A DNA stretch of 64,000 nucleotides from positions 86,703 to 150,702 of the forward strand of contig NZ_JADOUS010000010.1 in assembly GCF_015752045.1 (NCBI RefSeq). Direction: 5' to 3'. The DNA comes from Arthrobacter_D sp015752045 (lineage in GTDB: Bacteria; Actinomycetota; Actinomycetes; Actinomycetales; Micrococcaceae). Below, piece after piece: positions 51,922 through 61,197 of the stretch. A model generated the notes under the pieces. It searched no databases, was not told where the DNA came from, and saw nothing but the letters and a program-made list of their open reading frames with translations. Position numbers and translations under genes: made by a program. How positions within the stretch are numbered: the stretch's first letter is position 1; each line of letters opens with the position of its first letter.

Positions 51922-52867
51922 CGGTGTCCTTCCCCGTGGCGTCCGTTCCAGTGGCGTCCGTTCCAGCGGTCCGCCGCTGTGGTGCGACGACCCTGATCAC
52001 CGACGAATCGTCGGCGGTGCCGAGGCCCTGCGTCTGGCCCAGCAGGAACAGCTGCTCGGCTGCCGCAGCGACCGGCGTAGCAAGTCCCGCCGTCCGGGCC
52101 GCCTTCCCGACAATGCCGAGGTCCTTGACGAAGATGTCCAGCCGGCTCAGCACGTCCGCGTCGCCGTCGTACCCGTGCATCATGCGCGGCCCGCGGTTGG
52201 AGAGCATGAACGACGACGCCGCACCCGTCTCCAGCGCAGCCAGGGCCAGCTGCTGGTCCAGCCCGAGCGCATCGGCGAGGGCGAGAGCCTCGGCCGCCGC
52301 CGCGATGTGTACGCCGCAGAGCAGCTGGTTCACCGTCTTCAGGGCCTGGCCGTCGCCGGGCTTGCTGCCCACGACGGTCAGCGTCGAGGCGAGCCGCTCG
52401 AGCACGGGACGGGCGGCCTCCAGGGCCGACGGGTGGGCGCCCACCACGATCAGCAGATCGCCGTCGCCGGCCCGTACCGGGCCGCCGGACAGCGGTGCGT
52501 CGACCAGCGCCACACCCAGGTCATCGAGCCGTTCGGTCCAGGAAGCGACGGCATCCATCCCCACGGTGCTGGTCATCACCACGACGGTGCCCGGCGCGAG
52601 GGCCGGGGCAATCCCGTCCCCACCGAAGAGGACACCCTCCACCTGGGCGGCGTCACGGACCGCGACCAGCACGATCCCGGCACCCACGACCGCGTCGGCG
52701 GCGGTCGCTGCACAGGAGAGCCCGGTCGTTTCGGCCCTCTCCCGTGAGGCCGGCATCGGGTCGTACCCGGTGACGGTGAACGCACCGGCCAGCCGGGTTG
52801 CCATCGGCAGGCCCATGGCACCGAGGCCCAGGACGGCGACCGTCGCCTGCCCGACGTCAGACGTCAT
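51899..52867 (-). CDS. LtnD/3-hydroxyisobutyrate dehydrogenase-like NAD(P)-dependent oxidoreductase
   Basis: The 322-aa beta-hydroxyacid dehydrogenase has VLGLGAMGLPMATRL (NAD site, 11-25), the substrate motif DAPLSGGP (123-130) and the catalytic Lys177 in QALKTVNQ. Together with the adjacent OtnK-like kinase it resembles LtnD, which oxidises L-threonate to 2-oxo-tetronate. The C-terminus has a Thr/Gly/Asp-rich tail (TDATGTDATGKDTDG). ATG 52867 overlaps the kinase by 11 bases. Confidence 0.88.
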   Translation of the reverse strand: MTSDVGQATVAVLGLGAMGLPMATRLAGAFTVTGYDPMPASRERAETTGLSCAATAADAVVGAGIVLVAVRDAAQVEGVLFGGDGIAPALAPGTVVVMTSTVGMDAVASWTERLDDLGVALVDAPLSGGPVRAGDGDLLIVVGAHPSALEAARPVLERLASTLTVVGSKPGDGQALKTVNQLLCGVHIAAAAEALALADALGLDQQLALAALETGAASSFMLSNRGPRMMHGYDGDADVLSRLDIFVKDLGIVGKAARTAGLATPVAAAAEQLFLLGQTQGLGTADDSSVIRVVAPQRRTAGTDATGTDATGKDTDGTETAR

Positions 52868-54335
52868 GGGAGGCACCCGCGGTAGCGGCAGATCTCGGTG
52901 CCGGGGAGCGGAGGATATCCACCACGTCGGCCAGGGAATCGTCGGAGCCCACATTGCCGGCGAAGACCACGAACGGGATGGAGCGCGCCGGCCCGTCGGC
53001 CGGCTGCCAGAGGGAGACGATGCCCGGGAGCATCGGGCCGCGCACCAGCGCGTGGCGGATGGAGAGTCCGTGGGCGGCGACGTCGGAGGAGGTGATGCCG
53101 CCCTTGGCGACGACGAAGCGGACGGGGGCTGTGGCGATGGTGGAGCGGACGACGTCGACCACTGCCCGGGAGATGGTGCGGGCGAACTCGAGGCTCTGCC
53201 CCGGATCGTCGGACCGGACGAGGCGGCGGCTGGTGTGCAGGATGACCTCGCCGGTGGGCAGGCCGTCGACGACGGCCCGCACGGCGTCGGCCACGCCGGT
53301 ATCCCGCCGTCCGGGATCGAGGACGGCTTCGACGTCGAGCTCCACAAGCCGGGCCTCGGGCCGCCGCGCCACCAGGGCGTCCAGCTGCCGGGTGGTCAGT
53401 CCCACGTGGGAGCCCACCACGATCAGTCCACCCGAGGTGGGGGCGTCCAGGTCGGCGAAGACCTCCTCGGCTGTCAGCGGTGCGCGTTCGCGCTGGCCGA
53501 TCCGGGCGCGGACGAACGGCGGGCCTACCCGGTAGAGCAGTTTCCTGCCGCGACGTTCGGCTTCCTCGAAGCCCAGGGCAAGTGCCCGGAGATCGTCCTC
53601 GGTGACGGCGTCGACCACGATGGGGACGGCGTCGGCCGCCCGGGCGAGCGCATCGGCAATGCCCTCCGCGCCGGAGCGGATGATCGAGAGGTCGAGCCGG
53701 ATCACGGCGTCGGCCGAACCGCCGGTCTTCTCGGCCACATAGTCACCCAGGTCCGATGACGTGAACCCGAAGGTGGCATCCCGGGCGAATTCGGTATCGG
53801 CGACCGGCGTGACGGCGCCGTCGTCGCCACGCAGGTAGTGGGTGCCACCGACGGTGATGCGGCCGGCGTCGGGAAAGGCTGGAACGATGACGACGCCGTC
53901 GGTCCCGGTGCCCGCGAGGGACAGCAGGGTGGCGCCGATGACGTCGGTCTCGAGCGGGAAGTGGCCCCGGAGGGTCGAGTCGCTGCGACTGACGAACCCG
54001 ATCGTGACTCCCGCAGCCGTGGCGGCATCGAGGGAGTTGCTGACGATCTCCCGGTTGCGCGACGCCGTGGTTCCCGGGTCGAGGCTGCGGGTGTTGGTGA
54101 GGACGTAGACCGCCGGTGCCGGTACGCCGGCGATGCGCTGGGCGAAGGCCCACGCGAAGTCGCTCGGCTCCCAGGAGGTGAGGACCGGCAGGTCGGCGAC
54201 GGACTGCGTGCCGGTCGGGTCGTCGTCGAGGACCACGAGGATCCGTCCGGAGGCCTTGACGGCGGCGGCGATCACCGCGGGTTCGATGGCCTGGACGGCT
54301 GGGTAGCCGCTGAGCAACTCTTCCTCGAGTATCAC
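52857..54335 (-). CDS. Four-carbon acid sugar kinase (DUF1537/OtnK-like)
   Basis: The 492-aa protein has the DUF1537 N-terminal motif VVLDDDPTGTQSVADLPVL, TNTRSLDP, FVSRSDSTLRGHFPLE and VPAFPDAGR, and the C-terminal nucleotide-binding VAKGGITSSDVAAHGL and PFVVFAGNVG. Members phosphorylate 3- or 2-oxo-tetronates (OtnK) or threonate/erythronate. The GTG at 54335 begins the protein, with GGATCA upstream. It is the first gene of the minus-strand acid-sugar operon. Confidence 0.9.
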   Translation of the reverse strand: MILEEELLSGYPAVQAIEPAVIAAAVKASGRILVVLDDDPTGTQSVADLPVLTSWEPSDFAWAFAQRIAGVPAPAVYVLTNTRSLDPGTTASRNREIVSNSLDAATAAGVTIGFVSRSDSTLRGHFPLETDVIGATLLSLAGTGTDGVVIVPAFPDAGRITVGGTHYLRGDDGAVTPVADTEFARDATFGFTSSDLGDYVAEKTGGSADAVIRLDLSIIRSGAEGIADALARAADAVPIVVDAVTEDDLRALALGFEEAERRGRKLLYRVGPPFVRARIGQRERAPLTAEEVFADLDAPTSGGLIVVGSHVGLTTRQLDALVARRPEARLVELDVEAVLDPGRRDTGVADAVRAVVDGLPTGEVILHTSRRLVRSDDPGQSLEFARTISRAVVDVVRSTIATAPVRFVVAKGGITSSDVAAHGLSIRHALVRGPMLPGIVSLWQPADGPARSIPFVVFAGNVGSDDSLADVVDILRSPAPRSAATAGASHDV

Positions 54336-54500
54336 TGATCCGCACTTTCATCACTGGGTATCCGCCACGGGGTACTTGTCAGATGTCATATGTCCAGTGC
54401 TAGTGTGACAGGCAGCACAGTGCCCGTCAAAGGACCGACCAGGTCAGTGCTACCCACCTGAGATGGCAACGAGGCCTGCTCAGTGACCGAGGAGCAGTAC
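54336..54500. promoter_or_regulatory. Divergent control region of the acid-sugar cluster
   Basis: The region between the OtnK-like gene and the GntP gene contains TTGTCA (54376) and TAGTGT (54401), a possible but long-spaced plus-strand promoter, and several TGTC/GACA repeats between 54376 and 54410. It is the natural site for the FadR-type regulator. The exact operator could not be fixed. Confidence 0.4.
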
Positions 54501-55982
54501 GTGGATATACAACTTCTTTTGGCGCTCGTCCTGGGTATCGCCACCATCATCGTTTTGGTGCTGAAGACCCGGCTCGATGCGTTCGTAGCACTCTTGATCG
54601 CCGCGCTGGTGACCGGCATCGTCGCCGGCCAGGCGCCGCTGGACATCGTCTCGTCGATCACGACGGGCTTCGGCAGCACCCTGGCGTCGATCGGCATCGT
54701 GATCGGCCTGGGCGTCGGGATCGGCAAGATCCTCGAGGTCTCGGGAGCCGCCAACTCGCTGGCGATGGCCTTCCTCAAACTCTTCGGCAAGGGCCGTGAG
54801 CCCTGGGCGATGGGCAGTGTGGGCGCACTGGTGTCCATCCCGGTGTTCTGCGACTCCGGTTACGTCATCATGAATCCCCTGGCCCGTTCGATCGCCCGCG
54901 TCAAGCGTGCCGGGTACATCACCCTCGCGCTGGCCCTCGGGTGCGGCATGACGCTGACCCACCACCTCGTGCCACCGACGCCCGGCCCGCTGGCCGTCGC
55001 CGGCATTTTGGGTGCCGATCTTGGAGCCTTGATCCTCGCGGGTCTTGTCTTCACCGTCCTGTTGCTGCCCATAGTGGTCTTCTACGCGAAGTGGATGGGA
55101 CCGAAGCTCGAGTCCTCCATGTCCGAGTCCATGCGCGAGACCGTGTACGGCACGGTGCACGCCAGTGCCGGACATCGGGGCGGCACTGCCGTTGCGGATC
55201 GCGACGGCGGCGCAGGCGACGACGCTCCCTCCATGGACATCGACAACACCACCCTCGGCACACCTCCCGCGGGCGCCAAGCCCCACCGGGTCGGCGCCTT
55301 CGTCGCGTCGCTGCCGCTGCTGGTGCCGCTCCTCCTGATCATCCTCAACACGGTCAGCGGTGCGATCGACCAGAACAACCAGGGCGTCGTCGGCACCGGG
55401 GAGTACACCCCATCGTCATGGGCCGTGCCGCTGGCGTTCATCGGCAACCCCGTTGTTGCACTGGTCATCGGCGTCATCCTGGCGGTCTACGTGCTGCTGC
55501 CACGCTGGACCCCGCGTTCCAAGGTGCAGGGCTGGTTCGGTGAGGCTGCGGCCTCCGCCGGCCTGATCCTCCTCATCACCGGTGCCGGTGGAGCGCTCGG
55601 TCAGGTGCTGCGGACCTCGGGTGTGGGCGATGCCCTCGCCGAGGCCATCGCGGGTACTCCATTGCCGGCGTTCCTGGTGCCGTTCCTCATCGCCACCCTG
55701 GTCCGCATCGCCCAGGGTTCGGGCACTGTTGCGATGATCACCGCAGCATCGGTGACGGCGCCGCTGGTGGGTTCACTCGGCATCGACCCGATCGTCGCGG
55801 CACTGGCCTGCACGGCCGGTTCGATGGTGTTCAGCTACTTCAACGACTCCTACTTCTGGGTCGTGACCCGCTTCGCCGGTCTTGACGGCGTCGCAGCGCT
55901 CAAGGGCTGGTCGGGCATCACGACGGCGGTGTGGGCCGGTTCGATCCCGCTGCTGTTCATCGCCAACGCGGTTCTCGGCTGA
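54501..55982 (+). CDS. GntP-family gluconate/acid-sugar permease
   Basis: The 493-aa protein has 12 or so membrane helices and the GntP features ITTGFGSTLASIGIVIGLGVGIGKILE, MGSVGALVSIPVFCDSGYVI, HHLVPPTPGPLAVA, RIAQGSGTVAMITAASV and FSYFNDSYFWVVTR. It probably imports the sugar acid used by the divergent kinase/dehydrogenase genes. GTG 54501 is preferred because GAGGAG lies 6 bases upstream; an earlier GTG at 54483 would add six residues. A hydrophilic loop of ~50 residues (ASAGHRGGTAVADRDGGAG) interrupts the middle. Confidence 0.92.
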   Translation: MDIQLLLALVLGIATIIVLVLKTRLDAFVALLIAALVTGIVAGQAPLDIVSSITTGFGSTLASIGIVIGLGVGIGKILEVSGAANSLAMAFLKLFGKGREPWAMGSVGALVSIPVFCDSGYVIMNPLARSIARVKRAGYITLALALGCGMTLTHHLVPPTPGPLAVAGILGADLGALILAGLVFTVLLLPIVVFYAKWMGPKLESSMSESMRETVYGTVHASAGHRGGTAVADRDGGAGDDAPSMDIDNTTLGTPPAGAKPHRVGAFVASLPLLVPLLLIILNTVSGAIDQNNQGVVGTGEYTPSSWAVPLAFIGNPVVALVIGVILAVYVLLPRWTPRSKVQGWFGEAAASAGLILLITGAGGALGQVLRTSGVGDALAEAIAGTPLPAFLVPFLIATLVRIAQGSGTVAMITAASVTAPLVGSLGIDPIVAALACTAGSMVFSYFNDSYFWVVTRFAGLDGVAALKGWSGITTAVWAGSIPLLFIANAVLG

Positions 55983-56159
55983 TCCCGCGGGATCCATCGA
56001 CGGTGGCCGGGCGGCCCGGATTCGTATCCGTGTCTCCCGGCCGCTGCTGTCCGGACGGGACACGCGTGGACCCGGCGGTGTCATACCAGCCGGCCGGCGC
56101 ATCGGATCGGACTACGGTCCTGAGTCCGACGATAAGGTGGCGCTGTCGGAAGGGTTGCT

Positions 56160-56822
56160 GTGTGTTCTCTCCATCATGAGGCGAACGGCCGGTGCGCCGA
56201 GGCGCTGGCTGCTTCGCTCGATCGAACCGGCACCCTTGTCACATCGGTCGTGCCACCGGGCTATGAGCGTTACGTGCGCGTCCTCAACCCCATCGAGACC
56301 GACGACGGCGCAGTCGTCGGGTGGTCGGACGTCGTCGAACGCAACGGTCTCGACCCCGGTCCATGGATGCAGTGGGACGAGCTGAACGCCCACCCCGACG
56401 CCCTTCTGCCCGCTGACGATGCCCATCCCGCGATGGGGGAGCCCCACCCGAGTCTGGCGAGGGCGCTGATTCGCGAGCTCCGCGTTGCCGCCGATCGCTA
56501 CTACTTCGCCAGCTGGGTCGGATACACCGACGGAATGAGCCGGCCAGCCATCAAGCTCTCCCCCTACGAGCGGGAGATGGTGCTGTACTCCGGCAGGTTG
56601 ATCGACGAGAAGGGCGCGGCGGTCGTCCCGATCACCGATGACGGACGCGTTCCCCTGTACTGGTGGCCGGAGGACCTGCAGTGGTGCGTGGGCCAGGACA
56701 TCTACGCGCGAAGCCTGATCGTGGGGTGCGACCTGGCCACGGCCGGCAGGATACTTGCGGCGCCCGACCTGGACTCCTACCTCATCCGCGCATCGGACAT
56801 GGTTCGCTCCGAGGACTTCTAG
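56160..56822 (+). CDS. Uncharacterised protein, no domain recognised
   Basis: The 220-aa soluble protein has no signal or membrane helix. Recognisable segments are PPGYERYVRVLNPIETDDG, GVVPITD-like strands and YWWPEDLQWCVGQDIYARS, all rich in aromatics. The gene has good codon usage and a GTG start with GGAAGG about 8 bases upstream. A -10-like TAAGGT is at 56133. I do not recognise the family and give no function. Confidence 0.75.
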   Translation: MCSLHHEANGRCAEALAASLDRTGTLVTSVVPPGYERYVRVLNPIETDDGAVVGWSDVVERNGLDPGPWMQWDELNAHPDALLPADDAHPAMGEPHPSLARALIRELRVAADRYYFASWVGYTDGMSRPAIKLSPYEREMVLYSGRLIDEKGAAVVPITDDGRVPLYWWPEDLQWCVGQDIYARSLIVGCDLATAGRILAAPDLDSYLIRASDMVRSEDF

Positions 56823-56914
56823 GAACCACACCCCGACGCCCGGTGGCCATCGACGCGCCGACCTCGCACCCGTCCTTCAGGGTTCTCGCTTAGGATGAGC
56901 CCTCAAACAGGGAC

Positions 56915-58648
56915 ATGAGGGACCACGTGGCGATCTTCAGACGCGGCACCGCCTATCTCCAGGCGCACCTGATCAACCTGGTATGCGCACTTGCGCTGGC
57001 GTCACTGGCATTGACCCCCTCACTGGTGCCACGGCCCACGGTGTTCCAGGGGTTCCTGGCCGGTCTCTGGTTCATGGTCGGCTTCCAGGCCGGCTTCGCG
57101 CTGCGTATCCCATGGCGGATGATGGCTCGAACGTTCCGACGAACACGTCCGCGACCGGAGACCGAGCCTCGGGACGCCCCGCGCCGGAGCAAGGTACGTG
57201 CTCCGCTCATCGTCACCCTGGCATTCCTGGCCTACGTCATCGGCTACGGCGCGCTCGTTGTTTCCTGGCAGAACCGCGTCCGTGAACTGGTGGAGATGCC
57301 GCCGGTCGACGGTGCGGGGCACATCGGATTCCTGGTGAGCATGCTTGCCACCATGGGGGTGCTCTACGGGATCTCCCGGGCGATCGGGGCTGTACGGAGC
57401 AGCGTTGCCCGGCGGGTCTCCACGCGCAGCGGATCGGAGGGTGCAGCGCGTTGGGCCTCTCGGGCTACCGGGCTGGTGGCCGTCGTCGTCCTGGTTGTCG
57501 GACTCGTCGGTGCAGGGTTGGCCGCGGTGGGCACCATATACGCGGCCCGTGCTGCCGATACCCTCGCAGGGAGCGTGCAGCCGGTTCTTGCCACCCGGTC
57601 GGGCTCGGCCGAATCTGCTCTTCGATGGGATCAGTTGGGCCGCCAGGGGCGCGCCTTCGCCGGCGGCGGACCGAGCGCGGGCACCATCGGCCAGGTCACC
57701 GGAGGCCCCGCCATGGAACCGGTACGTGTCTACGCAGGCCTCTCCGCAGGCCAGACTGCCGCGGCACGGGCGGACCTTGTCGTCAGTGAACTCGAGCGCA
57801 CCGGCGGATTCGAGCGTGACGTGCTGCTCGTCGCCACACCCACCGGCTCCGGGTGGCTCGAACCCCAGGCCATCGCTGCCCTGGAGTACCTCTACGGAGG
57901 TAACACCGCAACGGCCGCGATGCAGTATTCGTTCCAGCCCAGCTGGGTCCCTTTCCTGTTCAGCCCGAATCTGGCGGCGGAATCCAGCTCAGCGCTCTTC
58001 GACGCGGTCTATACGCGCTGGAAGGAACTGCCTGCGGAGCAGCGCCCACGATTGGCTGTCTACGGGCTGAGCCTCGGAGCGAAGGGCATGCAGGGCAGCT
58101 TCGAGAACCTTGGTGACCTGCTGGCACGCACCGATGCCGCGCTGTTCACCGGACCACCGTCCAATTCCGAGCCGTGGCGCACACTGCAGGCCGACCGTGA
58201 CTCCGGGAGCCCCGTCTGGCAGCCGATCTACCAGGCGGGCCGTGAGGTGCGCTGGCAATCCAAGCCCGGGGACTTCGAGACGCTGGACGGCGAGTGGGAG
58301 CAGCCACGGCTGGGCTATCTGCAGCATGCCACCGATCCCATCACCTGGCTGGATCCGGCGATCATCTACCAGCGCCCGGAATGGCTGGCCGGACCGGCAG
58401 AGTCCGGGGGACGAGGAGCCGACGTCAGTGATTCGATGCGCTGGATCCCCGCGGTGACATTCCTGCACCTGGCCACCGACATGGTGGTGAGCGAGGCGGT
58501 CCCGCCCAGCCACGGACACAACTTCGGTGATGTGGCGGTCGACGGCTGGGCCCAGGTACTACCCGGGCACGGACGCAGCGACGCGCAGCTGGCTTCGATC
58601 CAGTCAGTCATCGCGGAGATCGATACGCACGACCCCATCTGGGAATGA
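56915..58648 (+). CDS. Membrane-anchored alpha/beta-hydrolase family protein
   Basis: The 577-aa protein has four N-terminal membrane helices (LINLVCALALASLALTPSLV, IVTLAFLAYVIGYGALVVS and others, to ~205). A large C-terminal domain follows with VYAGLSAGQTAAARADLVV, the nucleophile elbow YGLSLGAKG and PPSHGHNFGDV (likely His). This is the layout of the actinobacterial alpha/beta-hydrolase 9 membrane family; substrate unknown. The start may be ATG 56915 or GTG 56927 (GAGGGA just upstream). TAGGAT at 56891-56896 is a likely -10. Confidence 0.82.
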   Translation: MRDHVAIFRRGTAYLQAHLINLVCALALASLALTPSLVPRPTVFQGFLAGLWFMVGFQAGFALRIPWRMMARTFRRTRPRPETEPRDAPRRSKVRAPLIVTLAFLAYVIGYGALVVSWQNRVRELVEMPPVDGAGHIGFLVSMLATMGVLYGISRAIGAVRSSVARRVSTRSGSEGAARWASRATGLVAVVVLVVGLVGAGLAAVGTIYAARAADTLAGSVQPVLATRSGSAESALRWDQLGRQGRAFAGGGPSAGTIGQVTGGPAMEPVRVYAGLSAGQTAAARADLVVSELERTGGFERDVLLVATPTGSGWLEPQAIAALEYLYGGNTATAAMQYSFQPSWVPFLFSPNLAAESSSALFDAVYTRWKELPAEQRPRLAVYGLSLGAKGMQGSFENLGDLLARTDAALFTGPPSNSEPWRTLQADRDSGSPVWQPIYQAGREVRWQSKPGDFETLDGEWEQPRLGYLQHATDPITWLDPAIIYQRPEWLAGPAESGGRGADVSDSMRWIPAVTFLHLATDMVVSEAVPPSHGHNFGDVAVDGWAQVLPGHGRSDAQLASIQSVIAEIDTHDPIWE

Positions 58649-58702
58649 CAGCGCGCGACGGCGAGCCCCGGCAGGATTCCCGCGCGCTCTGCCGCGCCCT
58701 TC

Positions 58703-59383
58703 CTACCGGGTGACGGGTCGAAGCGCGGACAGCACGACGACGACGTCCGGCCCGTACTCGGCGTTCATCAGCGACTGGAAGGACCCATCGTCGTACACCA
58801 CGGTGACGGCGACGAAACCGCTCTCCACCCCCGCGCTCACCGGGTAGTCACCGAAGCCGAAGAAGACGTCCTGCAGGATCCGCTCGAGCTCCTGTGCAGG
58901 GGTGGAGCCCTGCCGGCCGGCCAGCGGATCCTCGAAGGGCATGGCGTCATAGAGTGACAGCGGGATCGGCGCCATGGTGGGCGTGAAGGTCGCGCCGTCC
59001 CAGGTTCCCGTGACCGCGTACGTACCCCAGGTGACGCCCGATGCCATCTCCTTCTGTTGCGCCAGGTCCCAGTCCCAACCGACAAGCTCCGGTCCCGTGC
59101 ACTGCGGAGGATAGGACTCCTGCACCCCACGGAGACAGAACCTCGGCGAGGACCCACCCGTCTGCAGGACAGTGCCCTGGCCCATCACCTCACCCTTCGC
59201 CGCAGGAGGGACGAATCCAAGGGGATAGGTGTCGGAATCGGCGTCAGGCGAGGAGGCCGGTTGGAGGGCGGGCGCACCGGTCGGCCCCTCCACCGGTTCG
59301 CTTCCAGGATCTCCCGGCGTAGCGCACGCAGTGAGAAGAGTTGCTGTGAGGGCCGCGATTCCCAGCCGTGCCGACCATGTCAT
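58703..59383 (-). CDS. Putative lipoprotein, unknown function
   Basis: The 226-aa protein has a lipoprotein signal (MTWSARLGIAALTATLLTAC, lipid Cys20) followed by a Pro/Ser-rich linker and a globular domain with two cysteines (FCLRGV and PPQCTG) that could pair. No domain was recognised. ATG 59383 gives the proper signal peptide. It is divergent from the SRPBCC gene. Confidence 0.78.
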   Translation of the reverse strand: MTWSARLGIAALTATLLTACATPGDPGSEPVEGPTGAPALQPASSPDADSDTYPLGFVPPAAKGEVMGQGTVLQTGGSSPRFCLRGVQESYPPQCTGPELVGWDWDLAQQKEMASGVTWGTYAVTGTWDGATFTPTMAPIPLSLYDAMPFEDPLAGRQGSTPAQELERILQDVFFGFGDYPVSAGVESGFVAVTVVYDDGSFQSLMNAEYGPDVVVVLSALRPVTR

Positions 59384-59443
59384 GCACCCATGATCAGTCG
59401 GAACAGTCCCGGACACTATTGTTCGGCGGGGATCAGCGCCGAA

Positions 59444-59471
59444 CTGTGACAGGGGATCGGTCTGTGACAAT
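59444..59471 (+). promoter_or_regulatory. Direct repeat and -10 element of the SRPBCC gene
   Basis: CTGTGACA occurs at 59444-59451 and 59462-59469. The second overlaps GACAAT (59466-59471), which is 6 bases before ATG 59478, so the repeat may be a regulator site over a leaderless promoter. Confidence 0.4.
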
Positions 59472-59477
59472 GGGCGC

Positions 59478-60038
59478 ATGACTCAGACAGAAATCCGCCA
59501 CCATGAGGAGTCCGTCACGATACAGGCGCCGGTGATCAGCATCTACGACCTGATCTCGGACGTCACTCGCACCGGCGAGTGGAGCCCGGTCTGTACGCAG
59601 TGCTGGTGGGAGGACGACGTCGATGCGGGAAAGGTCGGTGCCTGGTTCACCGGGCGCAACGAGCTTCCGCACCGCACCTGGGAGACCCGATCGCAGGTCG
59701 TGGCTGCAGAACGTGGCCTTGAGTTCGCCTGGGTGGTCGGCGGCGATCTCGTGCGATGGGGCTACACGCTGACCTCAGCGGGGACCGGCACCACCCTGAC
59801 CGAATCCTGGGACTTCCTGCCGGGCGGCATCGCCCTGTTCGAGGAGAAGTACGGTGACGATGCGCCCGCCCAGATCACCGACCGAACCCAGCAGGCGCTC
59901 GACGGCATCCCGAAGACGCTCGCCGCCATCAAGCGGATTGCTGAGTCCACCATGTCAAATGAGAATGACCGGCCCGAGTGCGCTGACCCAGCAGTAGTCC
60001 ACTCCGACGCAGCCAGGCTTGCAGGCCCCGCCCGTTGA
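59478..60038 (+). CDS. SRPBCC-family (polyketide cyclase/dehydrase-like) protein
   Basis: The 186-aa protein has the START-like fold pattern: ESVTIQAPVISIYDLISDVTRTGEWSPVC, then FTGRNELPHRTWETRSQVV and FAWVVGGDLVRWGYTLTS, and a long C-terminal helix (LDGIPKTLAAIKRI). Such proteins bind hydrophobic ligands. The last ~25 residues are probably disordered. GACAAT lies 6 bases before the ATG and no ribosome site is seen. Confidence 0.85.
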   Translation: MTQTEIRHHEESVTIQAPVISIYDLISDVTRTGEWSPVCTQCWWEDDVDAGKVGAWFTGRNELPHRTWETRSQVVAAERGLEFAWVVGGDLVRWGYTLTSAGTGTTLTESWDFLPGGIALFEEKYGDDAPAQITDRTQQALDGIPKTLAAIKRIAESTMSNENDRPECADPAVVHSDAARLAGPAR

Positions 60039-60280
60039 GTCGCATCTCCTGAAGGCGTTCCACCCGCATCCTGTCAGGCGTGTTCCGGGCGGTGAAGGAG
60101 GGATCCGCCGAAGGACGCGGCCCGTCCACCCTGTGGAACAGTGCCCGGCGGGTGCCCTGCAGGTCGGTCTGGTCCGGACGCGCAAGCGTGTCGGCCGGCT
60201 CGGTGTGGGAGATGGTTCGCTCAATCCTTGTCTCGAGCGCACCGTCCGCCGATGTGCTGCTGCGGGGTGCCACGCCTCGA

Positions 60281-60958
60281 CTAGGGTGCGACGACGTCGA
60301 TGACGGCGTAGCGCTTGGTCGCCTCGAATTCAGGGCCGCTCCTGCCGTGCTCGGTCACGTACGTCAGCACGGCGTAGGTCTTGGGAGGCAGGTCCGCCCC
60401 GATCGTGATGGTGAAGCTGTAGAACCCCCCCCCGGCGTCAGCGACGGCCACCTGGTCGTCCATCACGAAGCTGTCGGTCTGGGCGACGCCCATGCCGATC
60501 ATGACTTCTTGCCCGGGCTGGTAGCCGCCGCCGTTGACGATGAGCGAGGATCCCTGCGCGACGGTTGCCGTCTCCGCACGCCACTCGGGATGCGGTGTGA
60601 CGACGACGCTGGCGGGCACCTCGGGCTCAGGCTGGACGGCCGCTGGTGCTGCTTCTTCTACGGGCGGAGCCGGGTCGACTGCTGGGGTCGAAGGCGGGGT
60701 GAGTGGTGCTGCTGCGGGCGGCTCGGCCACCGATGGAGCCGCGGATGCGGACTCGATCGACGGAACGGGTGAAGCAGTGACAGCAGGTGACGGGGTAGCA
60801 ACGGGGCTGGCGGACGGCTTCGGGGTGCTGGGGGATGCCGAAGCAGTCTTGGCGGCAGCCGTAGGAGCCGCAGCGGGCTCCTCGTCAGGGGCGCTGGCGC
60901 AGCCTGCGAGGAGGGCGGTGATCGCGGCGAGGGCGAGGAGGGAAGGCAGCCTGGGCAC
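60281..60958 (-). CDS. Putative lipoprotein with Ala/Pro/Ser-rich spacer
   Basis: GTG 60958 (AAGGAT 7 bases upstream) gives a 225-aa protein with a lipoprotein signal (LLALAAITALLAGC, Cys20). About 100 residues of Ala/Pro/Ser/Glu repeats follow, then a ~90-residue domain with ASVVVTPHPEWRAETATVAQGSSLIV and YSFTITIGADLPPKTYAVLTYV. The spacer could cross the cell wall and display the domain. The family was not recognised. Confidence 0.75.
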   Translation of the reverse strand: MPRLPSLLALAAITALLAGCASAPDEEPAAAPTAAAKTASASPSTPKPSASPVATPSPAVTASPVPSIESASAAPSVAEPPAAAPLTPPSTPAVDPAPPVEEAAPAAVQPEPEVPASVVVTPHPEWRAETATVAQGSSLIVNGGGYQPGQEVMIGMGVAQTDSFVMDDQVAVADAGGGFYSFTITIGADLPPKTYAVLTYVTEHGRSGPEFEATKRYAVIDVVAP

Positions 60959-61197
60959 GAGGATGATCCTTGGAACGAAGTGGTGTGGACGGCGAGGAAT
61001 CGCCCGGCAAGAACCCTGCCCTGCGCCATCCCCCAAAAGCGGACAATACCCGTCGAGCGGGCCTGCCGTATATGGCGTGGAGGCGCTGTGCGCAAACCGT
61101 GATCCGCAGTGCCTCCGAACGTCCGCCACCTCGCATCGTGACCCAACTGATACGTGTCGGATGGGGCTCTCAGTACGCTGGGCCGGAGACTTGGATC

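Noticed and set aside
55981..55994. GATCCCGCGGGATC palindrome at the end of the GntP gene
   Set aside because: A 14-bp palindrome with no loop cannot form a good hairpin and overlaps the stop codon; likely coincidental in GC-rich DNA.
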